Translations under genes and position numbers: made by a program
Source: Streptomyces sp. NRRL S-646
GTDB lineage: Bacteria; Actinomycetota; Actinomycetes; Streptomycetales; Streptomycetaceae
NCBI RefSeq assembly: GCF_000720765.1
Contig: NZ_JODC01000011.1
Location: 186,001-250,000 of the forward strand
Reading direction: 5' to 3'
Length of the DNA stretch: 64,000 bases
Notes under the pieces: model-generated
The model's input: the letters and a program-made list of their open reading frames with translations, nothing else
Database searches by the model: none
What the model was told of the DNA's origin: nothing
Shown here: positions 7,495 to 15,471 of the stretch, piece by piece
Position numbering within the stretch: position 1 is the stretch's first letter
How the letters are laid out: each line of letters begins with the position of its first letter

Positions 7495-8687
7495 CAGCGG
7501 TCGAGGTCCAGGTCCAGCATGCGGATCGCGTTGCCCCGCATCAGCTTGTAGACCGTCTCTTCGTCGAGGCCCTTCACATGGTCGAGGGCGACCTCCTTGG
7601 TGTGCGGGAAGGTCGAGTCGACGTGCGGGTAGTCGGTCTCGAAGGTGGCGTTGTCGCGGCCCACCACGTCCAGCGAGGCGACCCCGTGCTTGTCGCGGAA
7701 GAAGCAGCAGAACATCTGCCGGTAGTAGTACGTCGACGGGGGCTCCGGGATCAGGTCCCGCACCCCGCCCCAGGCGCGGTGTTCCTCCCAGACGTCGTCG
7801 GCGCGTTCCAGGGCGTACGGGATCCAGCCCATCTGGCCCTCGGAGTAGGCGAGTTTGAGGGTCGGGAACTTCACCAGCACCCCGCTGAACAGGTAGTCCA
7901 TCATCGAGGCCATGGCGTTGTTGAAGCTCAGTGACGCCTGTACGGCGGGGGGCGCGTCAGGGGAGGCGGCCGGCATCTGGGAGCTGCTGCCGATGTGCAT
8001 GTTGACGACCGTCCCGGTCTCCTGGCACACCGCGAAGAAGGGGTCCCAGTAGCCGGAGTGGATGGAGGGCAGGCCGAGGTAGGTGGGGATCTCGGAGAAG
8101 GTCACCGCCTTCACTCCGCGCGCGGCGTTGCGCCGGATCTCCGCGACCGCCAGCTCCACGTCCCACAGCGGGATCAGGCAGAGCGGGATGAGCCGGCCGC
8201 CGCTGTCGCCGCACCACTCCTCGACCATCCAGTCGTTGTAGGCGCGTACACAGGCGAGCGCGACCTCCTTGTCGTGCGCCTCGGCGAAGGTCTGCCCGCA
8301 GAAGCGCGGGAAGGACGGGAAGCAGAGGCTGGCCTCGACGTGGTTGAGGTCCATGTCCTCCAGCCGGGCCTTCGGGTCCCAGCAGCCGCGCCGCATCTCG
8401 TCCCTGGTGATCCCGTCCAGGGTCATCTCGTCGCGGTCGAAGCCGACGGCGGCGATATTGCGCTTGTACGGGAACTTCAGGTCCTCGTAGATCCACCAGT
8501 CGGTCGGCTGGCCCTCAGGGTCCATCGTGATCCGGTACTTCCCGCCGACGTAGGCGAGCTCGCCGATCCCGGCGGTCAGGGCCTGCGGGCCCCGGTCGCG
8601 GTACTTCTCCGGCAGCCAGGTCTCGAAGAGGTGTGCGGGTTCGATCACGTGGTCGTCGACGCTGATGATGCGGGGCAGTTCGGTCAT
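7494..8687 (-). CDS. Amidohydrolase-family metal-dependent hydrolase
   Basis: 397-aa TIM-barrel protein of the amidohydrolase-2 (COG2159) group, which includes decarboxylases and C-C hydrolases. It begins with the SVDDHVIEP motif, contains a central NMHIGSSS histidine and ends with TDYPHVDSTFPHT, the metal/active-site segment. The ATG at 8687 is the first gene after the divergent promoter with two palindromic operators. Linkage to the ligase and two ACADs implies a role on a CoA ester, perhaps C-C or ring cleavage of a keto-acyl intermediate. The reaction cannot be read from sequence. Confidence 0.87.
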   Translation of the reverse strand: MTELPRIISVDDHVIEPAHLFETWLPEKYRDRGPQALTAGIGELAYVGGKYRITMDPEGQPTDWWIYEDLKFPYKRNIAAVGFDRDEMTLDGITRDEMRRGCWDPKARLEDMDLNHVEASLCFPSFPRFCGQTFAEAHDKEVALACVRAYNDWMVEEWCGDSGGRLIPLCLIPLWDVELAVAEIRRNAARGVKAVTFSEIPTYLGLPSIHSGYWDPFFAVCQETGTVVNMHIGSSSQMPAASPDAPPAVQASLSFNNAMASMMDYLFSGVLVKFPTLKLAYSEGQMGWIPYALERADDVWEEHRAWGGVRDLIPEPPSTYYYRQMFCCFFRDKHGVASLDVVGRDNATFETDYPHVDSTFPHTKEVALDHVKGLDEETVYKLMRGNAIRMLDLDLDR

Positions 8688-8714
8688 GGGTTCCCCACTC
8701 GGTAATCCGCCGTT

Positions 8715-8733
8715 ATCTGATGGACCGTCAGAT
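8715..8733. promoter_or_regulatory. Palindromic operator upstream of the amidohydrolase operon
   Basis: ATCTGA-TGGACCG-TCAGAT is a perfect 6-bp inverted repeat with the inner CTGAT-GGACC-GTCAG core. It begins 27 bases upstream of the amidohydrolase start, so a bound repressor would block transcription. It matches the motif at 3103 and 8806. Confidence 0.65.
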
Positions 8734-8803
8734 CTGCTTCATCGAGCAGGCTAGTCCCGCACCCCTGGACCGACAAGGCGCCGAGCCCTACGCTCTGCGC
8801 ACT

Positions 8804-8822
8804 ATCTGACTGTCCGTCAGCT
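8804..8822. promoter_or_regulatory. Palindromic operator upstream of the acyl-CoA ligase gene
   Basis: ATCTGACTGTCCGTCAGCT contains the perfect CTGAC-TGTCC-GTCAG palindrome and lies 38 bases before the ligase GTG. Each arm of the divergent promoter thus has its own copy, as expected for co-repression of both transcription units. Confidence 0.65.
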
Positions 8823-8859
8823 CTGCACCAGTCCGTGTCAGCTCCACGAGGGGGCCGCC

Positions 8860-10401
8860 GTGAACGACACCGCCCATGCACTGAGCGCATCCCGCACCCT
8901 CTGGGACCTGGTCGCCCGCCGCGCCGACCTCACCCCCGACCGGCCGGTCCTCCTCCAGGACGACCGCTCCCTGAGCTTCGGCGAGCTGCGCGCGCGTGCC
9001 GAGCGCGTCGCGGCCGGTCTGTACGACATGGGTGTACGTCCCGGCACGGTGGTCGCCTGGCAGCTGCCCACCCGGATCGAAACGGCGCTGCTGTCCTTCG
9101 CGCTGGCCCGCCTGGGTGCCGTACAGACTCCGGTCATCCCCTTCTACCGGGACCGCGAGGTCGGCTTCGCGCTGCAGGAGTCCAAGGCCGAGTTCTTCGC
9201 CGTACCCGGTGAGTGGCGGGGCTTCGACCACACCGGGATGGCGCGGCGGCTCGGTGCGAAGGGAGTCTTCGAGGCGTACGACGTGCTGCCGGGCGGCGAT
9301 CCGCGGGTGCTGCCTCCGCCGCCCTCCGAGGGCACCTCCGTGCGCTGGATCTACTGGACCTCGGGTACGACCTCCGACCCCAAGGGCGTGCTGCACACGG
9401 ACCGTTCGCTGATCGCGGGCGGGTCGTGTCTCGCGCACGCGCTGCGGCTGTCGGCGGACGACGTGGGCTCGATGGCCTTCCCGTATGCGCATGTCGCCGG
9501 GCCCGACTACACGGTGATGCTCCTCCTGTACGGCTTCCCGGCGGTGATGTTCGAGCAGTTCGCGCTGCCGGGTGCGCTGGAGGGATACCGCAGGCACGGC
9601 GTGACGGTGGCGGGCGGGTCGACGGCGTTCTACTCGATGTTCCTGGCCGAGCAGCGCAAGCAGCCCGGCCGGAAGGTGATTCCCTCGCTACGGCTGCTCG
9701 CGGGCGGCGGGGCGCCGAAGCCGCCGGAGGTGTACCACTCCGTCGTACGGGAGATGGGGGTGCAGCTCACTCACGGGTACGGCATGACCGAGGTGCCGAT
9801 GATCACCATGGGGGCGCCGGACGACACCGTGGAGAACCTGGCGACGACGGAGGGGCGGCCGCCGGAGGGGATGGAGATACGGATCGTGGACGGGGAGGTG
9901 CGGCTGCGCGGGGAGGCCGTCTGCCAGGGGTATCTGGATCCGGCGCAGACCGCGGAGGCCTTCGACGGGGAGGGGTTTCTGCGCACCGGTGACCTGGGGT
10001 TCGTGACGGACAGCGGGCATCTCGTCCTCACCGGGCGGCTCAAGGACGTGATCATCCGCAAGGGCGAGAACATCTCGGCGAAGGAGATCGAGGATCTGCT
10101 GGCCGCCCACCCGGCCGTCGGCGACGCCGCGGTGATCGGGCTGCCGGACGCCGAGCGCGGGGAGCGGGTGTGCGCGGTGGTGGAACAGCCGGAAGGCGCC
10201 GAGGAGTTAACCCTGGATGCCGTGACGTCGTACCTGCGCGCGGAAGGGTTGTCGGTGCACAAGCTGCCGGAGCAGCTGGAGGTGGTGGACGCCCTTCCGC
10301 GGGGCGAGACGCTGCGGAAGGTGCTCAAGTACAAGCTGCGGGAGCGGTACGCGCAGGGGGCCATCCAGGGGCAGGGGCCCTACTCGGGCACCGTGAAGTA
10401 G
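8860..10401 (+). CDS. AMP-forming acyl-CoA synthetase (cyclohexanecarboxylate-CoA-ligase-like)
   Basis: 513-aa ANL-superfamily ligase that activates a carboxylic acid to the acyl-adenylate and then the CoA thioester. Visible core motifs are WTSGTTSDPKGVLHT (A3), YGMTEVP (A5), TGDLGFVTDSGHLVLTGRLKD (A7-A8, the Asp and hinge region) and a C-terminal RGETLRKVLKYKL segment with the adenylation Lys. The GTG at 8860 follows GAGGGGG by 6 bases. It is divergent from the amidohydrolase/ACAD operon. Codon 450 is TTA (10207-10209), so translation should depend on the bldA tRNA. It probably performs the entry step of the local pathway. The 3' end overlaps the convergent EF-hand gene by 22 bases. Confidence 0.92.
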   Translation: MNDTAHALSASRTLWDLVARRADLTPDRPVLLQDDRSLSFGELRARAERVAAGLYDMGVRPGTVVAWQLPTRIETALLSFALARLGAVQTPVIPFYRDREVGFALQESKAEFFAVPGEWRGFDHTGMARRLGAKGVFEAYDVLPGGDPRVLPPPPSEGTSVRWIYWTSGTTSDPKGVLHTDRSLIAGGSCLAHALRLSADDVGSMAFPYAHVAGPDYTVMLLLYGFPAVMFEQFALPGALEGYRRHGVTVAGGSTAFYSMFLAEQRKQPGRKVIPSLRLLAGGGAPKPPEVYHSVVREMGVQLTHGYGMTEVPMITMGAPDDTVENLATTEGRPPEGMEIRIVDGEVRLRGEAVCQGYLDPAQTAEAFDGEGFLRTGDLGFVTDSGHLVLTGRLKDVIIRKGENISAKEIEDLLAAHPAVGDAAVIGLPDAERGERVCAVVEQPEGAEELTLDAVTSYLRAEGLSVHKLPEQLEVVDALPRGETLRKVLKYKLRERYAQGAIQGQGPYSGTVK

Positions 10402-10892
10402 CGGGCGAACGCCGGGACGATCTCCGCCTCGCCGACCTTGCCGTCGCCGTCGGTGTCGAGCGCGGCGGCGACGCTCTGGACGATGCCCTCGTCGACCCCC
10501 AGGCTCCTCAGCACACGCGCGGTCTCCTCGACGGTGGCCGCCCCGTCGCCGTCGGTGTCGGCGATGTCGAGGGCGGCGTGCAGGAAGGGGCGGGCGATTT
10601 CGGCGAACCGCTCGGGGTTGTCGCGCAGGCGCTTGACCGCGCCGTACACGAACTCCTCGCGGTCGATGCGCTGGTCGTCGTCCCGGTCCGCTATGCCGGC
10701 CATGCCCTGCCAGAACGCCTCGGCTCCGACGTACAGCGCCTGGCCCTTGTCGGAGCGGGCCGCGACGGCGAACTCGGCGAGCAGCGCCTTGGCCGCCCCG
10801 CTGAAGTCCTCGCGGTCGATGTAGCCGTTGCCGTCCTGGTCGAAGGTGGCGAACCGGGCGGCGATCCTGCGCTCGTACTCGCTGCTGACCAT
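10380..10892 (-). CDS. EF-hand calcium-binding protein (calerythrin-like)
   Basis: 170-aa cytoplasmic protein with four EF-hand loops: DQDGNGYIDRED near residue 19, DRDDDQRIDREE near 71, DTDGDGAATVEE near 117 and DTDGDGKVGEAE near 149. Three have full Ca-ligand patterns; the second (Asp at position 5, Arg at 7) is slightly atypical. Size and spacing match the sarcoplasmic calcium-binding protein/calerythrin group known from actinomycetes, thought to buffer or sense calcium. Its stop overlaps the end of the convergent ligase gene. Possible role in development is inferred from relatives only. Confidence 0.92.
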   Translation of the reverse strand: MVSSEYERRIAARFATFDQDGNGYIDREDFSGAAKALLAEFAVAARSDKGQALYVGAEAFWQGMAGIADRDDDQRIDREEFVYGAVKRLRDNPERFAEIARPFLHAALDIADTDGDGAATVEETARVLRSLGVDEGIVQSVAAALDTDGDGKVGEAEIVPAFARYFTVPE

Positions 10893-11060
10893 GTCTTTCG
10901 GGCCGCCTTACGTCATCTCGGGTGCTTCTCGTCGGAGCGTACGACGCGGGAAGCCGTCCGGGCGCGGGAAAGCGGCGCTTGTGCCAAGACCGGGGGAATT
11001 TCGGGACAACTGTGTGGCACACAAAGGTGAGCCGTACGGCATTGTTCCGGGGGCTGTGAC

Positions 11061-11092
11061 ATCAGCGGCTCCGCCGCGGGCCCCCGGACCCC
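11061..11092. repeat. Dispersed repeat, partial copy 3
   Basis: A short fragment with the GCGGCTCCGCCGC core, lying in the gap downstream of the STAS gene. It lacks the GCGCGACCAGCC tail found in longer copies. Confidence 0.55.
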
Positions 11093-11107
11093 CGGCAGAA
11101 AAGCAGG

Positions 11108-11488
11108 TCAGGCGGACAGCGGATCGGCCTCTTCCGCGACTGCCGATGCCACGTCGGCGTACACGTCGAACAATCGGCGCACACCCAGGGCGCCCAGGAC
11201 GCGGTTGACGTGGGAGCCCTCGACCGCGCCCTGTGCCGGAAGTATCAGGCGCAGGGTGCCCTGGCAGGAGCGGATGAGGCGACGGGCGGCGATGAGCACG
11301 CCGACGCCGCTGGAATCGCAGAAGAAGACCTCGGAGAGGTCGAGGACGAGACCGTGGCGGCCGTCGGCCACCACGTCGTGCACCCGCTGACGCAGCACCG
11401 GCGACGTCACCAGGTCCAGCTCGCCCGACACACGGAGCACGGTCCAGTCGCCCTGCTCGCCGCCGGTCACATAGAACGCCACCACCAT
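11108..11488 (-). CDS. STAS-domain anti-sigma factor antagonist
   Basis: 126-aa single STAS domain of the SpoIIAA/RsbV type. The phosphorylatable serine lies in the conserved CDSSGVGVLIAARR segment (near residue 58), and LDLSEVFFCDSSG marks the central strand-helix. Such proteins bind an anti-sigma kinase when unphosphorylated and so release a sigma factor. No kinase gene is directly adjacent; the ATPase at 4.5 kb is one candidate partner. It is divergent from the ECF sigma gene, with a palindrome midway between them. Confidence 0.9.
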   Translation of the reverse strand: MVVAFYVTGGEQGDWTVLRVSGELDLVTSPVLRQRVHDVVADGRHGLVLDLSEVFFCDSSGVGVLIAARRLIRSCQGTLRLILPAQGAVEGSHVNRVLGALGVRRLFDVYADVASAVAEEADPLSA

Positions 11489-11633
11489 GCCCTTCGCTCG
11501 CCGGATTCCCCGCCAAACGGAAGCCGTTCCTACACTTCCTTGCAGCGCGGCTGCCCAGCGGCCGTTCCCTGAAACACGACGCGAAAAACGGAAACCGATC
11601 GGAAGAGGCTTGTTTTAATCGACTTCGATCCTG

Positions 11634-11653
11634 TTCGATCAGGTCTGATCGAA
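11634..11653. promoter_or_regulatory. Perfect palindrome between the STAS and ECF sigma genes
   Basis: TTCGATCAGGTCTGATCGAA has 8-bp perfect arms around GGTC, set in an AT-richer stretch that also repeats CGATC nearby. It sits about 140-146 bases from both start codons. It could be an operator or a hairpin; no regulator is known. The remaining 305-base gap shows no gene. Confidence 0.45.
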
Positions 11654-11793
11654 GGTCGAGCGGGTAGGCAGGCACAGAACGCAGGCTGCACACATTGCGA
11701 CAAAGCGACGTGCACTGTCGTAGGTGCCGACTACATTCGAGGAGACGATGGACGCAGGCCGGGCCGACGAACGGGCAGGGGTGAGGGGGCCGT

Positions 11794-12375
11794 ATGACGA
11801 AGAAGGACGCACCGCCCCGCTGGGACCGCAAGATGCAGCAGCGACTTGCACGCGGTGAGGCGGCCGCCCTCGGCGAGCTCTACGACCGGTTCGCCTCCCT
11901 CGTGCACGGCCTGGCCCACCGCGTCCTCGGGGACGAGCGCGCGGCCGACGGCATCACCCGCGACGTCTTCGCCCACGTCTGGGAACACCCCGAGGCGTAC
12001 GACCCCAAGCAGGGCCCGCTGCGCTCCTGGGTCGCCACGCTGACCCACCGCCTCGCCGTGCAGCGACTGCGCGCCACCGAGACCGCCGCCCTGGCCCAGG
12101 GCTCCGGCGGCTCCGCCGAGGACCTGGAGCGCAAGGTGCGCCGCGCCTCGGTCGCCGCCCGCGCCGACTACATCGTCACGTCCATGCCCGCCCCGCTGCG
12201 CGCCGCCCTGGACCTCGCCTACTTCCAGCGCCGCGACTACCGCCAGACCGCCGCCGACCTCGGCGTCACCGAGGACGAGGCCCGCCGCCGGCTGCGCCTG
12301 GGCCTGCAGCTCCTGTCCACCGCCCACGACGCCGGCGCACCCGGGGCACCGCCCGGTTACGGGGGTGCCGTGTGA
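11794..12375 (+). CDS. ECF-type RNA polymerase sigma factor
   Basis: 193-aa two-domain sigma factor. Region 2 spans about residues 20-95 (ELYDRFASLVHGLAHRVLGD, then VFAHVWEHPEAYDPKQGPLRSW) and region 4 about residues 125-180 (HTH in DYRQTAADLGVTEDEARRRL). There is no C-terminal extension. ATG 11794 is preceded by GTGAGGGGG. Its stop overlaps the next gene's GTG by 4 bases (GTGA), so sigma factor and partner are made together. ECF sigma factors direct stress or envelope regulons; the inducing signal is not evident. Confidence 0.93.
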   Translation: MTKKDAPPRWDRKMQQRLARGEAAALGELYDRFASLVHGLAHRVLGDERAADGITRDVFAHVWEHPEAYDPKQGPLRSWVATLTHRLAVQRLRATETAALAQGSGGSAEDLERKVRRASVAARADYIVTSMPAPLRAALDLAYFQRRDYRQTAADLGVTEDEARRRLRLGLQLLSTAHDAGAPGAPPGYGGAV

Positions 12376-13802
12376 ACGACGCAGGCAGCGCGGACCGCTT
12401 CGACCACGGGGGATTCGACGGCGAGGACGACCCCGACGGCAAGAACGGCCCGGCGGGCACTGGCGGTTTCGACGACAAGAACGACAAACGCGACGAGCAG
12501 CACAAGTCCGAGCAGCAGGAGGGGTACGGCATCCCGGGCGGACCCGCGAACGACAAGGGCAACGACACCGGCCAGGGCCCCGACCAGCCGCCCCGCATAC
12601 CGATGCCCCGCGCCTCCGTCGAGGACGGCGGAGGGCCGCTGCCCACGCTGGAGGACCTGGCAGAGGCGGCGGCGCAGCCCGCCCCGCTGGTCCTGGAGCA
12701 CCGCGTTCTGAAGTCGCTGCTCGGCGCATGGGCGCTGGCCGCCTGCTCGCCGGACGAGACGGCGGCCGTCGAGGAGCACCTGGGCGACTGCGGCTCCTGC
12801 GCCGACGAGGCGCTCCGGCTGCGCGAGGCGGTCGGTCTGCTGCACCAGCCGGAGAGCCTCGACCTGGACCCGGGCCTGCGCACCCGCGTCCTGGACGGCT
12901 GCCTCGACCGGCGCCCGCCCCGCATCCCGGTGCCCGGCTGGGCGGCTCCGTACGACGCCGAGGCCGCCCGGCTCGACGCCCTGCTGCAGGACATCGGGGA
13001 CGCCGAGTGGCACAGGCCCGTGCGGCTGCGCTGGTTCGAGGACGAGGGCCCGATGACCCGTCGTACGACGGTCGCCGGGGTCATCGCCCACCTGCTGTCG
13101 GTCGACGGGCTGGTCGCGGTCGCCCTCGGCCTGGGCGACCCGCTCGGCGACCTGGCCGCGGCGGGCCCCACACCCCGGGCCCGCACCGAGGCGTACTGGC
13201 GCACCTCGCACTTCCCGCCCAACCGTTCCGTACGGTCCCCCTGGCGCGAACAGACCCACGACCTCGTCCGCACGGTGTCCTTCACCAGCGACTCGGGACC
13301 GGCCCGGCCGGCCGTCTCCTACGGCGACTTCGAACTGCCGCTGCGGGACGCGATGCTGGACCGGGCCTTCGAGTGCTGGGTGCACGCCGAGGACATCGCC
13401 GAGGCCGTCGACTACCCGTACGAGCCGCCCGCCCCACGCCATATGCACCGGATGATCGACCTCGCGGCCCGCGTCCTTCCCGCCACGCTGGCTCAGCGGC
13501 GCCGGACAGGTCTCGCGACACCCGCCCACGGCCGCCACCTGGGCGTCGCCGGCGAGCCCGGCCGAAGCCTGCGCCTGGAGATCGAGGGGCTGGGCGGCGG
13601 CGAGTGGCTGATCCCTCTGGACTCCCCCGCAGCCGTGGGCTCCGCCGAGCACGAGGTGGCCCACATCGCCCTGGACGACGTGGAGTTCTGCCGCCTGACC
13701 GCGGGGCATGTGCCTCCGGCGGAGGCGGCGGCCGGCCAGGTCGGTGACCGGGAGGCCATCAAGGATGTGCTGTTCGCTGCTGCGTCTTTGAGCCGGATGT
13801 AG
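12372..13802 (+). CDS. Zinc-finger anti-sigma-like protein fused to a mycothiol-dependent maleylpyruvate isomerase-type (DinB) domain
   Basis: 476 aa. Residues 1-75 are an acidic, Asp/Gly/Asn-rich low-complexity region. Residues about 110-160 form a zf-HC2 module with EEHLGDCGSC (H-x3-C-x2-C), the ZAS motif of zinc-binding anti-sigma factors. Residues about 195-440 resemble the MDMPI/DinB four-helix domain. No transmembrane segment is visible, so it is probably a soluble anti-sigma factor, unlike most membrane-bound ones. The 4-base overlap with the ECF gene strongly supports a cognate pair. The MDMPI part may sense thiols such as mycothiol; that is inference from family. Confidence 0.85.
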   Translation: MNDAGSADRFDHGGFDGEDDPDGKNGPAGTGGFDDKNDKRDEQHKSEQQEGYGIPGGPANDKGNDTGQGPDQPPRIPMPRASVEDGGGPLPTLEDLAEAAAQPAPLVLEHRVLKSLLGAWALAACSPDETAAVEEHLGDCGSCADEALRLREAVGLLHQPESLDLDPGLRTRVLDGCLDRRPPRIPVPGWAAPYDAEAARLDALLQDIGDAEWHRPVRLRWFEDEGPMTRRTTVAGVIAHLLSVDGLVAVALGLGDPLGDLAAAGPTPRARTEAYWRTSHFPPNRSVRSPWREQTHDLVRTVSFTSDSGPARPAVSYGDFELPLRDAMLDRAFECWVHAEDIAEAVDYPYEPPAPRHMHRMIDLAARVLPATLAQRRRTGLATPAHGRHLGVAGEPGRSLRLEIEGLGGGEWLIPLDSPAAVGSAEHEVAHIALDDVEFCRLTAGHVPPAEAAAGQVGDREAIKDVLFAAASLSRM

Positions 13803-13848
13803 GGGCGGGTTACGGATTCGTCGGCGACTGCGGGCGAGTGGGGGCCGT

Positions 13849-13935
13849 TCGCGCAGTTCCCCGCGCCCCTGAAGGGGCGCGGGGGGGAACTGCGCGAGCA
13901 ACCACAAACAACCCGCGCCCGCCCGACGGCAGAAG
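13849..13935. repeat. Dispersed repeat, copy 4, with a long terminator-like hairpin
   Basis: GCGCAGTTCCCCGCGCCCCT is followed within a few bases by its near-perfect complement AGGGGCGCGG...GAACTGCGC, and then by an ACAACCCGCGCCC tail. It lies between the convergent anti-sigma gene and purU and probably terminates both transcripts. Confidence 0.7.
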
Positions 13936-13946
13936 CTCCCGAGCTA

Positions 13947-14828
13947 CTAGGCGAACACAACCGTCCGGCGCCCGTTGAGCAAGATGCGCCGCTCGGCATG
14001 CCACTTCACGGCCCGCGCCAGCGCCTGGCACTCCACATCCCGCCCGATCGCCACCAGCTGATCCGGCGTGACGTCATGCCCCACCCGCTCGACCTCCTGC
14101 TCGATGATCGGCCCCTCGTCCAGATCGGCCGTCACATAGTGAGCAGTCGCACCGATCAGCTTGACGCCCCTGGTGTGAGCCTGGTGGTACGGCTTCGCAC
14201 CCTTGAAGCTCGGCAGGAAGGAATGGTGGATGTTGATGATCCGCCCGCTGAGCTGCTTGCACAGATCGTCGGAGAGGACCTGCATATAGCGGGCGAGCAC
14301 GACCAGCTCGACATCCTCCTCGCGGACGATCTCCAGCAGCCGGGCCTCGGCCTCCGCCTTGGTGTCCTTCGTCACCGGAATGTGGTGGAAAGGAATGTTG
14401 TACGAGCCGACCAGCTCGGCAAAGTCCGTGTGGTTGGACACCACCGCCGCGATCTCCACCGGCAGCGCACCGATCCGCGCCCGGAACAGCAGGTCGTTCA
14501 GGCAGTGCCCGAACTTGCTGACCATGAGGACGATGCGCATCTTCTCGTCGGCCCGGTTGATCTGCCAGTCCATGTGGAAGGAGTCACCGATCGCCGCGAA
14601 GCTCGCCCGCAGCTTGTCCACCGTGACCGGCGCCTCGGCGGAGAAGTGGACGCGCATGAAGAACAGACCCGTGTCGTGGTCGCCGAACTGCTGGCTGTCC
14701 TCGATGTTGCAGCCGGTCATGAAGAGATAGCTCGACACGGCGTGCACGATGCCCTGCTTGTCGGGGCAGGAGAGCGTGAGGACGTACTGGTCATCGGGCG
14801 CCGCGGCTCGGGTGGACTGCTCGTTCAT
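13947..14828 (-). CDS. purU: Formyltetrahydrofolate deformylase
   Basis: 293-aa enzyme that hydrolyses 10-formyl-THF to THF and formate, balancing one-carbon pools. N-terminal ACT domain (about residues 12-90, starting YVLTLSCPDKQGIVHAVSS) and a C-terminal formyltransferase-like domain. The catalytic motif reads VVLARYMQVLSDDL followed by IINIHHSFLPSFKGAKPYHQA, with the active-site Asn-His, and later GATAHYVTADLDEGPIIEQ supplies the catalytic Asp. Full family length. Monocistronic, convergent with the anti-sigma gene. Confidence 0.97.
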   Translation of the reverse strand: MNEQSTRAAAPDDQYVLTLSCPDKQGIVHAVSSYLFMTGCNIEDSQQFGDHDTGLFFMRVHFSAEAPVTVDKLRASFAAIGDSFHMDWQINRADEKMRIVLMVSKFGHCLNDLLFRARIGALPVEIAAVVSNHTDFAELVGSYNIPFHHIPVTKDTKAEAEARLLEIVREEDVELVVLARYMQVLSDDLCKQLSGRIINIHHSFLPSFKGAKPYHQAHTRGVKLIGATAHYVTADLDEGPIIEQEVERVGHDVTPDQLVAIGRDVECQALARAVKWHAERRILLNGRRTVVFA

Positions 14829-14874
14829 GCAGGACAGGGTCCCATAAGTGAGCCCCGGTACGGACCGGAGTCCG

Positions 14875-15375
14875 CTACGCGGACCTCGTCATGATCCGCA
14901 GCACCTCGAGCGTGCGCGGCGGCGCGTCCGGGTCCTCCCCGTCGGCTGTCGCCATCCGGACGTGGGCGTCCCGGGCCGCCCGGACCGCCTCCGGCCAGGC
15001 CTGGTTCTCGACGTACGCGGAGACCGGGGCGTCGGGCCCGACCTGGTGCATGATCCGCAGCACCCGGAGCACGGCGGTGTCGACGAGGGCCGCCTCCTGG
15101 GAGTCCCGGAATATCGTGCCGACGTACTTCTCGGCGGACCAGTTGTCCAGCCAGGTGTCCTCGACCAGGCGGTACACGGCGTCGGTCACGTCCCCGTATC
15201 CGTCGACACCGGCCAGCCAGACGTTCTGCTGGAACGCCGGGTCGGAGAGCATGTGCAGCGCGGAGCGCACATTGCTGCGCCAGCGCCACCACGGCATGTC
15301 GTTCAGTGGCATGTCGCCCATGGTGGAGGAGCGACGGCCGCGACGGGAAGAGTTCTCCGAACCTTGCACGGTCAT
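14875..15375 (-). CDS. Hypothetical protein resembling the SCO4402 family
   Basis: 166-aa protein without a signal peptide or membrane segment. It begins with a basic Ser/Arg-rich tail, followed by a conserved block MPLNDMPWWRWRSNVRSALH and NVWLAGVDGYGDVTDAVYRL. The order purU then this gene agrees with my recollection of the S. coelicolor neighbourhood. Function is unknown. Starts are ambiguous: internal Met at residues 19 and 22 are possible. It lies 46 bases upstream of the purU start on the same strand. Confidence 0.78.
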   Translation of the reverse strand: MTVQGSENSSRRGRRSSTMGDMPLNDMPWWRWRSNVRSALHMLSDPAFQQNVWLAGVDGYGDVTDAVYRLVEDTWLDNWSAEKYVGTIFRDSQEAALVDTAVLRVLRIMHQVGPDAPVSAYVENQAWPEAVRAARDAHVRMATADGEDPDAPPRTLEVLRIMTRSA

Positions 15376-15471
15376 CGATCGTACGTTCTTTCGTTCGGGC
15401 GTCTCACCGACCCCTGCAATTCACCTCGATGTCACTGATCAATAACCGAGGGTCATCCCCGGGTTGGCGAT

